In this document: piece after piece, positions 43,228-55,700 of the stretch
Numbering within the stretch: position 1 is the stretch's first letter
Layout of the letters: every line of letters starts with the position of its first letter
NCBI RefSeq assembly: GCF_030272615.1
Contig: NC_081406.1
Location: 477,864,900 to 477,928,899, forward strand
Direction: 5' to 3'
Origin: Cryptomeria japonica
Taxonomy: Eukaryota; Streptophyta; Pinopsida; Cupressales; Cupressaceae
Length of the DNA: 64,000 nt
Notes under the pieces: model-generated
What the model was told of the DNA's origin: nothing
What the model saw: the letters and a program-made list of their open reading frames with translations, nothing else
Databases searched by the model: none
Made by a program: the position numbers and the translations under genes

Positions 43228-44041
43228 ATGTTAGGTAATATTATTTTAGAACAAAATGAAGAGACTATTTCTAGATTGTGGGCTATATTGAAAAGAAAGC
43301 ATGATGGGAAATGTTATTGTCCTTGCAATAATTGCAAGGGCTTAAAGACGAGAAGACTTTTAATCACAGCAGTTGAGAAACATTGTAGGTAGCATGGTCA
43401 CGTTGAAGGGGGCATGATTATCATCCATTGGTAAGATGTTCATTATATGTCTTTATATTGATTGAATTTGTAAATGTTTATATCGTTTTAACATTTTTTA
43501 TATATACAAAAAATAACTTGATCATGATCATGGTTTATTTGTGTTGATAATTACTATAAAGGTAGGGGGCCCTAGGGAACATGATATGGATTATCATGGC
43601 CCGAAGAATGTGGTTTTGCAAGCGGTGGAACATGGTGTTGTGAATAACAAAGATTAAGTTAATGATCCTATGGAAGAAAATGATCATGTGCCAGAAAACA
43701 TAGTTGAAGATGATGGTACAAATACATTGATCCATGACACATTTAGTGGTGTAGCTGATCATGATGATCGAGAGGACTTTGGTGATGTTCATGATTTACC
43801 TATACTTAAGAAGGCATACGAACCCCTTTATGAAGGCTCCGGAACAACTCTTCTTGTTGTTGTATTGTTGATGAACTTGAAAGATGAATGGTTTATCCAA
43901 CATAGCAATCTCATGGATGTTAAGGTATGCCACATATGTCATCTTTTTTCATCTATTTTTGTTGTTAGTTCATCACTAGTAAATAAAGGATGAAATATGT
44001 ACCATTGATATTCTTTATATTAACAAATTATTTTTTGTTCT

Positions 44042-44948
44042 AGATTGAGAGGTGATTTTTTTTTACCACCATCAAATATTTTATCTCTCTCATGCCGATA
44101 TTTATCTCCTATTATGAAAGATATTGGAATGGAGTATCAAGCAATAGATGCATGTCCCAATGATCATATTATATATCATAAACAACATGAATTTGCAACA
44201 GAATGTCCATAATGTCATATCAGTAGATATCGATTAGATCAACTAACATAAAAGGTGTCTTGCAAGGTTCTTTGTTATATTCCCATTATTCCAAGTATGT
44301 AATGATTATTTGGGTGTGAAAGCTTAGCGCAACTTATAGATTACCATACACGGAATAGAAGTGGAGATGACATTCTTCGAATGCTTGCAGATGGTTTTGC
44401 ATCTAGGGACATGGAGGAAAAATAGCCACAGTTTAAAGAAGAACCCCATAATCTTAGGTTTTTATTGGCAACGGATGGTGTCAATCCATTTGGAGAGATG
44501 AGATCTATTTACTCGGTGTGGCCTATTTTTGTTATCAACAATAACATTCCTCCATGGATGTCAATAAAGAGGGAGCACATAATGTTGGCAATGATTATTC
44601 TAGGTATTTGTTTATATCAATTTTATTTAACGTAGTAGCATCTCATTTGTCTTATTTGTTACATAATGACTTATATTTTTTTCATTTAATAGTCATGCAC
44701 ATTAAATTATACATATTGCAGTAAAATGATTATAAAAATTATGTAATGTTTATGTTCATTCAACTAGGTAAGTATCAAGTTAAAGATATGAATTTATATA
44801 TCGAGCCTCTTATCGACAAGTTACTAAAGCTATGGAATGGCATCACTATGTATGACGTCTCAAGACCAATAGGACAAAGACAATTTCAATTCCATGCAAT
44901 TCTTGTATGGACAATTCATGATGCCCCAAGGCTAACACATTTTTGTGG
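44042..44948 (+). pseudogene. D1 transposase core, N-terminal catalytic part
   Basis: Block 44,042-44,605 reads ACPNDHIIYHKQHEFATECP, then FLLATDGVNPFGEMRSIYSV and PIFVINNNIPPWMSIKREH. Block 44,760-44,948 reads VKDMNLYIEPLIDKLLKLW and FHAILVWTIHDAPRLTHFCG. These correspond to the best conserved TNP2 motifs (CPND, LATDGFNPFG, LPPW, YLQPLI, LLWTINDFPA). Two stops, near 44,210 and 44,425, interrupt the first block. Intron edges are approximate. Confidence 0.78.
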
Positions 44949-45361
44949 TATGTTATAACGTTCAATTGTACTTTAATGATATTTAATTTTATGAAGTAGA
45001 TATTATATATAATTATAAAAATGACATATTTATTCCAATTATATATGAACTTGCAACCTTCAAACAAAGGGAAAATGTGTATGTCCAGTTTTTGTGGACT
45101 AAAGATGAAATCTTGTCGTTCAACAAGTTTAGGACAGTTGGTGTTTGATGAGTATAGGCACTTCCTCCACATAAAGCATAAGTATTGAACTACTAAAAAA
45201 CATATTTTCAATGGGAAAGAAGAAGGTTATACATCGGATCAAATTGTTTATATATCATATATGATAAGTTTGAAATTTATATTTTTATATTGTGTTTTGT
45301 TTACTCATGTTGTAATTGACAATGATTATCGTTGTTAATTTGTTTAACTTATATGCTTCAT

Positions 45362-46566
45362 GAAGGTCATCAAGGCATTAGTGGTCGGCTTCCACAGGGA
45401 CTGAAAAGTTGTCCTAGAAAATTTAGTAGGTTGCCCTACTATGAGCAGCTACAAATTATGCATTTGTTTGTTACAATGCATATTGTAAAGAATATAACAG
45501 AAACTTTATGGAAAATATTGGATGGAAGGCATGACAAAGAAAAAATTGTCAAAATTTGTAGTGACATTCAGCAAGCCAATCATGCAATGAAAAATGTCAT
45601 TCAATTAAATAGCGATGGAGACCAAATTAATATAAGAAACCTTCCTTGGTTATTAATGGAGAAGCAACACAATGCTATAAAAGAAGTCATATGAAAAATT
45701 CAATTTCCCACAAGATTTGTAGTGAACATAAACAATATCATAACAAAGAAAGGTGAATTTGGGTCAGGGATGAAAACACATGATTGACATACCTTCATTA
45801 AGGTAATTATTCTGATATATTATATATATATTTGTATACTACATGTACTTTTCAGTGTATTATGCTTACTAGTTTTGGAAAAATAATGAAAAGATCATTT
45901 TATAATTGTTGCAGTATGTTCTACCTCTATCTCTCCCAGACAACTTCAACAACAATGTCAAGCAAGTTATATATGATCTTAGAAAATACATGAGGTAAGT
46001 AGCGATATTTGTTCAATTCATTGCATACATCTTATATTTTCCATTTGTTTTACTTGTTATGTAATATATTGAATATTTTTGTTAAATCTCGTTAATATAT
46101 TTGTGCCTTGAATCACTTGTAGATGGTTGTCATCTAAAGAAATCCATAAAGAAGATATAAATTTTTGGAAGAGAAAAATTCCTCGTCTAATGTGTGAAAT
46201 GAAAAGTGTCTACCTTCGACATTTTTTAATGCACAAGAACACTACCTCATACACCAAGTTGAGGAGATTGAATTGTGTGAACCTATACACACAAGGTCAA
46301 TGTGGATGGTTGAGAGGCACTTGAAATATTTGAAGGCTTTGGTTAGACAAAGATCACATCTTGAGGGTTCTATGATGGAGGGATATATGGTATACCAAAC
46401 CATGTTGTACATTATTGAATACCTTCCTAAGTTTGCAGTAAAGTTCCATGTAGATCACGTTTGGGATCCCAACTCCATTAACAGATTTGAAGGGAAGTAC
46501 CTGATGGGGAAAAGTAGATTGAGGAAAGTGAAAGGTAATTATAAGATTGTCATGGAGATTAATTAG
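45362..46566 (+). pseudogene. D1 transposase core, C-terminal part
   Basis: Block 45,362-45,800: LPYYEQLQIMHLFVTMHIVK followed by KICSDIQQ, then FPTRFVVN and GMKTHD-stop-H. MHIVKN matches the TNP2 HNLDVMHIEKN motif, although the D before the H-I-x-K-N is not obvious. Block 45,913-45,996: YVLPLSLPDNFNNNVKQVIY. Block 46,122-46,566, across one frame change, has ELCEPIHTRSMWMVERHLKY, LKALVRQRSHLEGSMMEGYM and YLPKFAVKF, like the YRWMYPFERYL...EGSIAEGY module. Confidence 0.75.
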
Positions 46567-46708
46567 AATACATTTTAAATTTGTTTTTTATGTATATTGT
46601 ACTTATTTAATTATTAATCTTCAATATACAAAAATTATAAATTAAGGTTGTATACCATGGTAATTAACAAATTATACATTGTTTGTGAATTTCATTTTTT
46701 TATATACA

Positions 46709-47430
46709 GTTGGTTGAGAGTGGGATGCACTACATTTGTACATCACAAACAATCTTGATTGGATGACAGTATGGATTGAACAATGTCAACAATCTAGTTG
46801 CGAATTAACATGGGAAGGTGTGGCTTCATTGGTTAAAGAAGCTCATCGTAATGGAGATTCCAATGTTAAACCAAGGGAAACTGATTTAGCATATGGTTTA
46901 AGAGATAAACAGGTACATATAAATATATTAATCACCCATATTATTTAATTACTTTCAATTATATTATTGATGTATATATGTTGAGTTTTTTTTATTTGCA
47001 TACATTCGGCCAACAATAAATATGTTTATCATCTGACGATGCAATAATTTTTTCATGTTTGACATATTGGAAGTGAAACACCACAAGGCTATGTGGTCAA
47101 TGGTCGTAAATTTAGAATCAAAAAATTGGATGACACGAAGAAAACTTGTGATTTTGGGATGACAATAGTCTTTCAGGTGACTAATGTTTCATCCAGAAGA
47201 GACATACATCCAGAAGTCCCAGAAAAATTGATGGGATTTTGGATGATATACTCGAGTGTGACTTTAAGTCCTTCAAATTAGTTTTTTTCGTCATCCAATG
47301 GTATAGGCTATGATTGAATGAAAATGATCCCGAGAGAACTGTTATTGAACATGATAATGGATTTACCATGGTTAATACAAGGTCATTTGAGCGAGATGGA
47401 AATGAGCCCTATGTTCTTCCAAGCTAGTGT
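46709..47430 (+). pseudogene. D1 C-terminal DUF4216-like region
   Basis: Block 46,709-46,911 contains NLDWMTVWIEQCQQ and EGVASLVKEAHRNGD. Block 47,068-47,430 contains GYVVNGRKFRIKKLDDTKKT, CDFGMTIVFQV and, in another frame, ILDDILECDFKSFKLVFFV, FTMVNTRSFERDGNEPYVLP. The pattern of V-x-G-x-x-F, then a new-line D-I-x-E-x-D and F-x-x-V-N-x-x-S, is that of the DUF4216 module next to CACTA transposases. Broken by frameshifts; cut by C4. Confidence 0.65.
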
Positions 47431-47433
47431 GAG

Positions 47434-48873
47434 TGATGGTATGATGAAAGAATAAGTATCCAGTAGAATACTAAGAGGGGGGGTGGTGAATCGGTACATT
47501 TAAAAATTGATACAAAGTTCCCAAACTCAAACTTAGTCAAACAAAGTAAACATATCTCAGTCAAGATCAATATTCATAAGAATACTTGACATCAACCGGT
47601 TTAACTGTTATGACAATTTTAACAGTAAACAACTTCAATTTTGTAAACATCAACAATGCTTAATCATAACTCAACATATTCATCTCTGAATGCTTCTACT
47701 TAATATGCCTTATCAGAAGTTAACCAAATCAACAAATAAGATCACAACCACAAAAGCATTCACCACTTGACACAAATGTTTATACGTGGAAATCCCAAAT
47801 AGGTAAAAACCACGGTGAGATGAGACTCACAAGGATAGCTATCTGAACTCTTTTGAAGTTTTCCATGTTAGGAGCCAAGCTTGTTAAATATTTACAATAA
47901 GTCCTATTAAGAACTAATTTCGGTTAGGAATCACCCAGTTAAGGGATTTACAAATATGCCTTGATTAAAACACAATACCCTATTAGGAGTAACCTCGATG
48001 GAGGATTTAAGAATCCAAGCTAATGGACCACCTTGTTAGAGGATTTAATGAGTAACCAAGCTTGTTAGAGCTTACTCGGTTAAGGGATTTCACTTCTACT
48101 ATAATTGTTAGAAAATAATAGGTTTACTTGATCTGTCTGAGTAGCACTACATTTGCTTGATCAGATCCTTCTAAGCTTCAATCTACCTTCACTCAAAGTG
48201 CAGATCCATTCACTAGCTAGGCAACTACACACTCAATAGGTTTTCATCAATCTTGCCAACAACCTTTACAAACAACTTCATCGACCTTAAATAGAAATCA
48301 ATTAGGTCGGTAACACAACAAAAACCTAATTCTCATCATCAAGATTACAAACAAGTTGGTACAATCTTGACCATTAGAAATCATGACAATCTCTTCACAT
48401 TCTTCAAGAAAATTCCAACCGCTCCATGATCACTGTATCATCGGACTTTGTAACTCATCACGCGTTGCGCATTAGATGCAATCCACTTTGCTCCTTACCT
48501 AGACAAAAACAAATGCGCCAAAACAATTTGAACATATCCTTATACAATGATCACACGTGTCTCCATCATTATCGCTTATCAGATAATAAACCAACAAACT
48601 TGATTGGTTAGGGTTTAACAGCTAATAGGGTTTACCGGTTACATTATGTAGAAAGGTTTAACCCTTTACACCGGTTCACCAGTTCAACTCACAAACTTAA
48701 CATACCGGTTTACAACATCTTCCACAAAGCTCTTCTCACTGATTACTTGCCAATATCAAAAACAACAATATCAACAATAACATGAATACCTTTACCGGTT
48801 CAATTGACATCAATGACAACATTTCATTAATGCAATCTCTATACAAAATACCAACACACTCAAAATGCCAACA
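47434..48873 (-). mobile_element. C4 3' LTR
   Basis: Plus-strand edges TGATGGTATGATGAAAG and CAAAATGCCAACA (1,440 bp). The first 180 bases align with the right-hand copy at 59,963-60,148, including AATAAGTATCCAGT and ACATCAACCGGTTTAACTGT. The polypurine tract, a variant (minus TGCCAAAGGACGAGAT), is at 48,874-48,889. Confidence 0.83.
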
Positions 48874-49221
48874 ATCTCGTCCTTTGGCATTGATGGCAAT
48901 ACAAGTATCAACGACTCTGATTGCTGCCAAGATTGGTGAATAGGAATCCTAGTTTACATTACAAAGTATTCACCTTGCTTTGTCTATCTTTAGCCTGCCG
49001 CTGGTTCACCTAATCAAACACATAATTCTTCTCCTTAATCACATAATTCTTCTCCCTCTTTGACAGTAATGCCAAAGTGAAAGTAAAACATGTAATTCTT
49101 CTCTCACTATGCATCAACATTATTCTGCAACTTGATGCTCCCCCTGTGGTACATCCACTTCTTCATCAATCCATGTAAAATTTTGCAAGTGGTTCACGGA
49201 GTGATGCAATCAGCATCATGC

Positions 49222-50363
49222 TCAACTAACTTCATGAAGAGGGACAATCCTCAATTCACTTCTAAGATACTCGAAAGTGGTCTTAGGCAGAGGTTTGGTA
49301 AAGATATCTGCAATCTGCTCCTTGGTAGAAACATGCCCCAAGATAACATCTATACTTTGAACTTTTTCCCTCAAGAAGTGATATTTCAATTCAATGTGCT
49401 TAGTCCTTGCATGCAAAATAGGATTTTTGGAAATGTTTATTGCACTTGTATTGTCACACAAAATCTTTATTGGTTCTGAGATTTCCATCTTCAAACCTTC
49501 CAAAATGTGCCTCATCCACATAGCTTATGTGCAATTCATATAAGAGGCTACATATTTAGCTTCAGTAGTAGATTGTGAAGTGCAACTCTTCATTTTCCTA
49601 CTCCATGAAACTAGCCTTCCTCCTAGAAAAAATTCTCCACCGGTAGTACACTTCTGGTCATCAATATTTTTTGCCCAATCAACATCTATGTATGCTTTCA
49701 AATCAAAATTTCCACCATATGGATACCATAACCCATAGTCAATAGAACCTTTCAGATATCTAAAAATTCTCTTGGTTGCCATCAGATGTGCCTCCTTTGG
49801 ATTATTCTGAAATCTAGCAACAATACCAACTGCATGGGCAATATCCGATCGACTATGAACAACATAGTGTAATTTGCCAATCATTGACCTGTATTCCTTT
49901 TCATCTACAAACTTAGATGCATCTTCCTTAGGCAATTTACAACCTGTAACCATTGGGGTTCCAACTGGTTTACAGTCACTCATACCGAAAGTCTTCAAAA
50001 CCTCTTTCACATACTTGGATTGAGTAATGAAAATACCATTCTTCATTTGTTGTATCTGTAAGCCTATGAAGAATTTTATTTCCCCTACTAATGGCATCTC
50101 AAATTTATTCTTCATTTCATCTACAAAACAATTACTCATGTCATCATTACCTCCAAATATAATGTCATCTACAAATACTTCACTGACCAGTATTGCATCT
50201 CCTTCAGACTTGAGATAAATGTTTCTGTCATCACTGGTTCTAGAAAATCCTATCTTCATCAAATGAGTATGAAGATGTTCATACCATGCTCTGGGTGCAT
50301 GCTTTAGTCCATACAAGGCTTTATGATATTTGCATACCATGTCTTCCTTATCTGTCCATACAT
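49222..50363 (-). pseudogene. C4 RT C-terminal half and RNase H
   Basis: The 49,525-50,457 frame enters from C5 and then reads DKEDMVCKYHKALYGLKHAP, the catalytic [46 protein letters not shown] and KRIFRYLKGSIDYGLWYP. RNase H follows: YIDVDWAKNIDDQK, STTEAKYVAS, then after one stop MWMRHILEGLK, ILCDNTSAINISKN, ARTKHIELKYHFLREK and EQIADIFTKPLPKTTF. Catalytic residues are intact. The first 30 residues of the open frame come from the C5 LTR. Confidence 0.9.
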
Positions 50364-51249
50364 TGTTGGCATATGGACACTCCAATGAGACATTGTGTGT
50401 GATTGAAGGTTTTGTCATTGATGGCAACCTTGCAATCCTATGGCACCGGCAAGACATTATACCGGCAAAACATTACACAGGAAACCTTGCAATCCTATGG
50501 CACTGGCAAGACATTATACTGGCAAAACATTATTCAAGCAAGACAGTGCACTGGCATCAGCAAGATCACTCTACACCAACACCGGCACAGAAAATGTACA
50601 CTGGCACAGAAGAGAACATGTATACCGGCACAAAGGCCGACATGAATTTTGATATGTAATATTTTGTTTATTATTGTAAGCCGACTTGGAAAATTGTAAA
50701 ATGACTCTTGTATATAAAAGAGATCATTGTAAACATTTGTAGTATATGGATAGGAAGTATAAAGAAAATTATAAGGTAGACCTAATGTGCGAATTGTAGG
50801 TCAAGGGTATATGAAAAGAACAGAGCAAGAACCGGTACTGAATCTGGCATTGAAGATGCTATTGTAAAGAAATATAGAATATTGGATTTGTGTAAATCCT
50901 CATTGTAAGTCAGTGTGACTTCTTATTGAGTAGCGTGCTCTAGGCAGTTGGCCTTCCTGCATGTGCAGGCTCCTATTGTAAGTAATAATCTCTTATTGGT
51001 CAGTAAGTGAATATTGTGGGTCACAAATCCCACCGAGGTTTTTCCCACACTGGGTTTCCTCGTTAAACATCTTGTGTTATGGTGTTCTTTTCATGAGCAT
51101 GTTTTTTATTCTGTTATTTACATTAATTCTTGCATATCGGTATACTGTTACTTTATGTTCTGCATGTTCTATTTCAAGAAAATCTCATTACTGGTCAGAT
51201 ACTGATTCACCCCTCCCCCCCCCTCTCAGTATCTATGGGAACCCTAATA
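50364..51249 (+). mobile_element. C5 5' LTR
   Basis: Starts TGTTGGCATATGGACAC, ends ACCCTAATA (mutated from ACCCTAACA in the 3' copy). TATA box TATATAAAAG at 50,711-50,720. Holds a 57-bp tandem repeat (units from 50,426 and 50,483, AACCTTGCAATCCTATGG) and many CACCGGCA words. Confidence 0.9.
50426..50539 (+). repeat. 57-bp tandem repeat in C5 LTR
   Basis: Two units starting at 50,426 and 50,483, each with AACCTTGCAATCCTATGG, GGCAAGACATTATAC and GGCAAAACATTA. In the 3' LTR the first unit is shorter (about 41 bases), so repeat length differs between the two LTRs. Confidence 0.75.
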
Positions 51250-51251
51250 AT

Positions 51252-51264
51252 TGGTATCAGAGCC
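51252..51264 (+). other. C5 primer-binding site
   Basis: TGGTATCAGAGCC two bases after the 5' LTR, the initiator methionine tRNA complement, the same as in C2. Confidence 0.9.
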
Positions 51265-51320
51265 TGGTCCTCTATTTTCAGAAGCCTAACAACTTGAGGA
51301 AGATCTTGGCACCGGTAAAG

Positions 51321-52469
51321 ATGGAAAATCTGATGAAGCAACTTGAAGGAGCTCTTACTGACTATGATGCAGAGAAGTTGAAAAATATCAAATTAGAAGA
51401 TGATTTAAAAGCAGCTCAGGACATTATTCAGGCACTTCAAGAAAATCTTACTATTACAAGAAATAGGAGAAGAGAACTTTGTGAAAAATTGCAAAATGAG
51501 AATGATGAAAAGGAATCACTAAATGATATGATAAGCAAATTGAAACAAGAGATCATGACAACAAAAATTGAAATGCAGGATATGACTATGAGATTTTGCA
51601 AAGAGATTGAGGACAGAAAGAAAAATGAAGAAGAATTGACCAGAAGACTAAGTGATGCAGCAAATGAGAACACAAGACTTAGCTATGAAAATGACATGTT
51701 GAAGATAGATCTGATGCATAGTCAGAATGAACTAATGAGACAACAAGAAATCTTGGAAAGGGAATTGGAAACTACAAATCAACATAAAGAAAAATTCAAG
51801 AAAAGATCAGAAGAACTTGGTACCCTATTGAAGAATCAAAAACCCAAAGGTGACACTTCTGGAATTGGATATGAAGTTGGAGAAAGCTCCGGTACTACAA
51901 ATACCCAGGATCACAGCAAACCGGTAAGACCTTCTAATACTTACAAATTCAATGGAAAATGCTTTAACTGCAATAAATATGGTCATAGGGCAAATGAATG
52001 TAGATCTAGAAATTATCAGAACATCAATCCTCCCACCATTCAATGCTCCAAATGCAACAAAATTGGTCATAACTCTGAAAATTGCAGAATGAATGTAAGA
52101 TGTTATGTTTGTGGAAGATTTGGTCATTTATCAAATAAATGCAGAACACAAACCGGCATAGGTTATGGGAAAGCTATTCAAAAAAATAATGTAACTTGTT
52201 ATGTATGTAACAAGATTGGTCATATAGCTAAATTTTGTAGAAGTAAAGGTACACCGGTAGACAACAAAAGTACTAGTTTGAAAGGTAAAGAAAAGGTTCA
52301 AGAGGTTAAGCAAGAATTATCAAAGCAATGGATTAGAAAAGGTGATCTAAATTTTGGGGATACTCCTCCACCGGTAGAACCAACAAATGCTCCACCGATA
52401 GGACAATATGATGCTCCATCGGCAGGACAGAGCAATGCTCCACTGGCAGGATGTTCTTCATCAAATTGA
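51321..52469 (+). CDS. C5 ORF1: Gag-like protein with coiled coil and four CCHC knuckles
   Basis: Open for 382 codons from the first ATG after the primer site (MENLMKQLEGALTDYDAEK); the frame stays open upstream into the LTR, so this start is chosen by position. Residues about 1-175 are a charged coiled coil (LEDDLKAAQDIIQALQENL, RQQEILERELETTNQHKEKF). Then a GIGYEVGESSGTT linker and four knuckles, CFNCNKYGHRANEC, CSKCNKIGHNSENC, CYVCGRFGHLSNKC and CYVCNKIGHIAKFC, all with complete CX2CX4HX4C spacing. The tail is Pro/Ala rich (PPPVEPTNAPP). It probably binds element RNA as a Gag-type protein. No UBN2 gag core or protease signature is seen, so the fold before the knuckles differs from ordinary copia gag. 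Confidence 0.82.
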   Translation: MENLMKQLEGALTDYDAEKLKNIKLEDDLKAAQDIIQALQENLTITRNRRRELCEKLQNENDEKESLNDMISKLKQEIMTTKIEMQDMTMRFCKEIEDRKKNEEELTRRLSDAANENTRLSYENDMLKIDLMHSQNELMRQQEILERELETTNQHKEKFKKRSEELGTLLKNQKPKGDTSGIGYEVGESSGTTNTQDHSKPVRPSNTYKFNGKCFNCNKYGHRANECRSRNYQNINPPTIQCSKCNKIGHNSENCRMNVRCYVCGRFGHLSNKCRTQTGIGYGKAIQKNNVTCYVCNKIGHIAKFCRSKGTPVDNKSTSLKGKEKVQEVKQELSKQWIRKGDLNFGDTPPPVEPTNAPPIGQYDAPSAGQSNAPLAGCSSSN

Positions 52470-52772
52470 AGAAAATTGTCTTGAGGGTTTGGCAATCTAA
52501 TGACACGTGCTATTATTCCCTCGGGTAGAGAAAAGAAGTTGAAAATCATTCATTACCGGCAAATAAAGTTAAGCTAATACATTACCGGCAAGCAATTAAT
52601 GTGGTAGGTAGTAGAAAAGACTTTATAAAATAAGGTTTTGGCTCCATTTCATTTCACCGTGAATTCAAACTTTCAGAGAGCGCGAAGATTTCCGAGCTAA
52701 GGCATTCCGAGCAAAGAGGCAAAGCACTTCAGCAATCAATCCATTCAAAGGTAGAAAAAGGTATTTATCATC
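52470..52772 (+). other. C5 ORF1-ORF2 spacer
   Basis: About 300 bases without a domain. It repeats ATTACCGGCA near 52,551-52,590, then a short leader before the ORF2 ATG at 52,773. No ORF2 promoter is obvious, though ATAAAATAAGG at about 52,624 could be a TATA-like site. Confidence 0.35.
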
Positions 52773-55700
52773 ATGGAATCCTCCTCTGCACCTGAATTCA
52801 TAGCAAACCCTACAGTAGTCGAAGTTATAAAATGACCTAGGCCCGTGTTTCAACTAGTTCCCGAGGTAGCTAAGAAAGATGACAACACAGGTGCTTTTTC
52901 AAAAATTCCAAAAGGTGTTGTTTATGTAGAAGACCCTAGAATGTATATTCATTGCAACATAGAGGAATTAGGTGATGAAGAAATTAAAAACATGTATAAG
53001 TCTGTCATATGTGACAATTTCGGAAATGTGAAACCTGAGCATAAAATTTTTGAAACCCTAGGATTCACTGAAATCCTCTGCATTCTTGAATTTCCCAAGG
53101 AAGTGGTTAGGATAGTTCTGAGTAGGGTACATGGTTCATTCTTTTGGCTTGAATCAGTGCATAAAATTACAAAGGAAGCTATGAAAGCAGTAACAGGGTT
53201 ACCTTCCACCAATAACAGACCTGACAAAACCAAGAAGGTCTCCAATGACTTAGTAACAAACTTAACTGGTGCAACATCCGACAAGAGATCATTGAGGGTT
53301 AATGATGTGACTGATACAAATGTTAGATTTGTTAGCATGATTTTAGGTTACAAAGCAACTCATGCTAATAGGCTTAACTCAGTTTCCAATTTATGCATAA
53401 AGAGTTCTTATGACATGGTTAAGAACAATGTAAAAATTGATATCTGTGAATGGTTAAAGGATGAGTTAATTGACAATTTAGCAAAAATCAAGAAGGATAA
53501 TAAAGGAACCTTTAGATTTGGAAATTTACTTGTATGCTTAATGCTACATATAACCAAATAGGCTCCCGGTATAGGCAACAAGGATTTTGGATTTGACATA
53601 CCGGTAGGAAAACAATTGTCTAACTTATTCAACAACATGGGTGAAAACAGAGAAAAGAATATCAATGAGTATTTTCAAGCACTAAAAGTCGGAATGAATA
53701 AAAGAATCAGACTATCATAGGAAATTGCCAACAAATACAAGGATGATATATGTTTTGTAATCAAAAAGGATGAGATCTGGATGGAAGCAGTCATCCCAAG
53801 CACAATCTGGGTAACAGAGATGGGGTATGAAATAGATGACCACATAGTGGAAACCTATGCTAAAGCACTTCTGGAAGCCCCCAATGAACCAAAGGAAGAA
53901 GTATTTGGTAGTTCTAAGACCATAGAAAGTCAAATTCAATCTAAGAAGAGAGTGAAAAAGGTTGAGGCATTTGTGAGGAAAGGATCCAGACAAGTAAAAA
54001 TCATAAAGGAAGATGTATTAAAGAAAACTGGCATAACTGAAGATGAGTTGGTAGCCCAACAACCTGAAACTCATCTATCACCGATATGTACTTCCTTAGA
54101 AGGAGATATGCTAGCAACTTTCAAAAGAGTTGTCAGGAAAAGAGACCCCTCACCGGTAACCACTCCTTCACCTAGAAGGACAAGACAGAAGCAACAAGTT
54201 GTGAGATCTCCGGTCAAGAAAGTCACACCTAAGAAGAAGCTGACCCCCAAAAAGAAGAAGAAGACAAACACTGACTTGGCCCCTCTTGACATATTACTGA
54301 ATGATATCACAGAGGAAGGTAAATCGAAAAACATAAGGAAAATCTATGACACCCTATCAGATGATGAGAAAGGACAAGTTGAGGAGAGTGTTATATTACA
54401 AATGGACATGTATAAAAAGTTTTTGTTGCAAGTCTTAAATGAAATTCCTGATGAACTATATAAAAGACTTGAGGCTAGAAGGCAAGGAAATTGATGATCT
54501 GATAGCTCAAGCCAACCGAATAGTTTTTTCCACTGCACACTGGTAAATTTCACTAATGGCAGGTAGAGTTACAGAAGTTTCAAAGGAAACAGAAAATGGT
54601 TGGGATACATTCTTGGTTGAAAAAGAAAAACAAGAAGAATATAGGAATCCCAAGCCCATTCTGGTATATCAGAAGGACAAAGGGAAAGGTAAAGTTGGTG
54701 GACCACCAAGTATCAAGATTAGAGACAACTTACCCACACCTCCTTTAAATACTCCACTGGTAAAAAAAACAACTACAGAAGATCAACCGGTAGCTGAGAG
54801 TATGGATACAGAGGATAATAATCCTAATCTTGAAGTCCTATATACTGTGAATGTTGATACTCAGAAGATCAACATAGTGGTAGATAAGTATACACCAGAT
54901 AAATAAGGTATAGCCAAAGAGCTTTCGGCAACAGGAAACACAGAGCAACAGGCAGCAGATACAGAGAAAAAGATGGAATCTGGAACACAAACAGAGAAAC
55001 CAATAGAGCTAAAGGCTCCAGAATAGATGCCACTGGTAAGAAATGAAGCAGGAAAACCAGTGCTTAAAGAAACACAGACACAAAAAGACCTACCAGAGGT
55101 CAATACTAGCATGGTCACTTCCATCAATACTCAGTTTGTTGGGTCACCATCAAATGTGACTGAGGTATTACTTGAATCTATCAAGAAAATAACTGATTAT
55201 AGCTCACAAGCTTATAAAGCAATAGATGATTCAATTCCATTTTTGAAATCAATAGCTCCTAATTGTAATATAGACAATAAAGATTCTTTAGGCCAGTTGG
55301 ATACACTTTGTAAATATATTTCTGGAAATTTTGAGCAAACAAAGGTAGAATCTATAAAGGAAATTGTAGAAAAAGAGAAATAGAAATTCTTTGAGGAAGG
55401 AATAAAGAAGTGTAACAGAGAATTTGACACACTTCTACTGGAACTGTGCAATTTATTGAAAGAGTACAAAACTTTGTACAAAGACACCTATAAGATAAAC
55501 TTTTTGACCATAGATGTAGACAAAAAGATGAGCAAGGTACAGGAAGAGATCAATAAACTTGCAGATAATTTTGTTAACTCACTCGATACATTATTAGTTT
55601 TTGAGGAAAAGATAACAAATTTTGAGGAAGAATTGCTCAAACTAGAAAGAGAGAAAGAGAAAATAATAAACAAGGCAAAATTCTTGAGATCTAAACTAAG

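Larger units (their letters stand above)
43228..47430 (+). pseudogene. D1 TNP2-type CACTA transposase, multi-exon
   Basis: Exon-like blocks in order: 43,228-43,430 (ATG, CYCPCNNCKG zinc-like motif, donor GTAAG at 43,431); 43,565-43,924 (LKKAYEPLYEGSGTTLL); about 44,042-44,605; 44,760-44,948; 45,050-45,245; 45,362-45,800; 45,913-45,996; 46,122-46,566; 46,709-46,911; 47,068-47,430. They follow the known TNP2 order: N-terminal CPC motif, transposase core, then C-terminal domains. In-frame stops occur, for example in exon 1 and block 3, so it is inactive. C4 cuts it at 47,434. The transposase would bind the ends and excise the element. Confidence 0.75.

Noticed and set aside
43535-43792. Minus-strand frame over D1 exon 2
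   Set aside because: Antisense shadow of the transposase block that has the TNP2-like motif on the plus strand.
51321-52469. C5 ORF1 as a cellular CCHC zinc-finger gene
   Set aside because: Position right after a primer-binding site within paired LTRs with a perfect duplication marks it as element-encoded.
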